Origin: RUG626 sp964553775 | GTDB taxonomy: Bacteria; Bacillota; Clostridia; Oscillospirales; Oscillospiraceae | Direction: 5' to 3' | DNA: 6,322 bases | Assembly: GCA_964553775.1 (NCBI GenBank) | Contig: CAZKLU010000090.1 | Location: 1 to 6,322 of the forward strand | Shown: piece after piece, positions 5,640-6,322 of the stretch | Numbering within the stretch: position 1 is the first letter of the stretch | How the letters are laid out: each line of letters begins with the position of its first letter | Position numbers and translations under genes: made by a program | The notes under the pieces: model-generated | What the model was told of the DNA's origin: nothing | Seen by the model: only the letters and a program-made list of their open reading frames with translations | Database searches by the model: none

Positions 5640-6322
5640 ATGGCGGATTTTGACATCAGGAAAAATAAACGCTATCTTATCGCAATACTGATTGTATTTT
5701 TAATCGTACCGCATATTGTGATGTGTATTCCCGGACTTGCGGGAGAGATGGGCGGCTGGATAAATGGCGAGACGGAGCGCGGAGCCGAACTTGTGTATTC
5801 CGTTACCGTGTGGCTGCTTGTGCCGCTGACGGGACTGGCAATTACATTGCGGCGCGTTCTCAGGGGCGAGACGTTCAGCCCGCTTCCGGCAATAGCGGCG
5901 GAGCTTTCTATATTGACGTATCTATTGAGAATAGACGTTGGCGCGGCAAAGGGTCCTGTCCTCGCGCTGTCACTTGCGCCGCTGCTTATGCTGCTTCTTG
6001 AGTGCTTCGCGCTTCTGGGAAAATATGACGCTCACGGCAAAACGGACAGAAAGAGCCGCCTGCTGTCGGGCGCGGCGGAGAATTACAGGTTTCTGGCAAT
6101 AGTGGCGTTCGTTGCGGCGGGGATTCCCGCGATGTTCGGCATAGTGTCTATATATCTCAACCTTGCGAACATGGGCGGACTGCCGGGAGCGATAATTTCT
6201 ATTGCGGGAGGATTATTCAAGGGTGTGCCTTACGCGCTTATCCTGATGTTCCTGCCCGTATATCAGGCGGTGAAGGACGAGAAGCTGACGTTGGGCGGCG
6301 CGTTGGGAATACTGCTTATCTA
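5640..6322 (+). CDS. Polytopic integral membrane protein of unknown function (3' truncated by window)
   Basis: The frame is open from ATG 5640 to the window edge, giving 227 codons plus two bases (TA) that could even begin a stop codon. The protein begins MADFDIRKNKRYLIAILIVF and has hydrophobic segments at about 11-31, 53-72, 104-127, 150-175, 183-210 and 217 onward, with a weaker one near 83-97. It has a basic cytoplasmic-type N-terminus and charged loops at 128-140 (KYDAHGKTDRKSR) and 211-216 (VKDEKL). No cysteine pairs, catalytic motifs or transporter signatures were recognised, so no function is assigned. It has its own promoter and a strong ribosome binding site. Its coding strand is G-rich, unlike ligA. 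Confidence 0.85.
   Translation, partial: MADFDIRKNKRYLIAILIVFLIVPHIVMCIPGLAGEMGGWINGETERGAELVYSVTVWLLVPLTGLAITLRRVLRGETFSPLPAIAAELSILTYLLRIDVGAAKGPVLALSLAPLLMLLLECFALLGKYDAHGKTDRKSRLLSGAAENYRFLAIVAFVAAGIPAMFGIVSIYLNLANMGGLPGAIISIAGGLFKGVPYALILMFLPVYQAVKDEKLTLGGALGILLI

Noticed and set aside
5723..6001. 92-codon + strand frame inside the last gene
   Set aside because: Out of frame with the membrane protein, which has a strong ribosome binding site and hydrophobic segments throughout.

Overview
The window looks like chromosomal DNA from a Gram-positive-type bacterium, most likely a member of the Bacillota/Clostridia. The signs are an NAD+-dependent DNA ligase, strong AGGAG-type ribosome binding sites, near-consensus sigma-A promoters, and a secreted protein anchored by three S-layer homology (SLH) domains. 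The lineage is inferred from gene content; no rRNA or other marker is present. All three protein genes lie on the + strand.

Layout. Positions 1-102 hold three consecutive 7-bp hairpins and a ribosome binding site in front of ligA. Positions 103-2085 encode a complete 660-residue LigA. Positions 2086-2749 are a 664-bp non-coding gap. Positions 2750-5416 encode a complete 888-residue exported protein made of a signal peptide, a phosphodiester glycosidase (NAGPA) domain, Ig-like modules, three SLH domains and an acidic tail of exactly 20 hexapeptides. It starts at TTG behind a perfect TTGACA-17-TATAAT promoter. Positions 5417-5639 carry an extended -10 promoter and a long leader. Positions 5640-6322 hold the first 227 codons of a polytopic membrane protein that runs off the window.

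The most interesting part is the gap after ligA. It has the ordered architecture of a bacterial origin unwinding region: a 48-bp tract with only three G/C pairs (2229-2276), then seven in-phase trinucleotides (TAG)3-CAG-(TAG)3 (2278-2298), then a 2-nt spacer and a series of DnaA-box-like 9-mers all in one orientation (2301-2476). This is the order and polarity described for the DnaA-trio origin element of Bacillus subtilis. The best boxes read TGTGGAAAA and TGTGGATGA, each one mismatch from TGTGGATAA. Hand counts show C over G on the + strand in ligA and G over C in the last gene, which fits a replication origin between them. No dnaA or dnaN is in the window, so this would be an origin away from its usual neighbours, or at least not directly flanked by them.

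The genes do not form an obvious pathway or operon. The two downstream genes each have their own promoter. No strong intrinsic terminator is visible after either complete gene.
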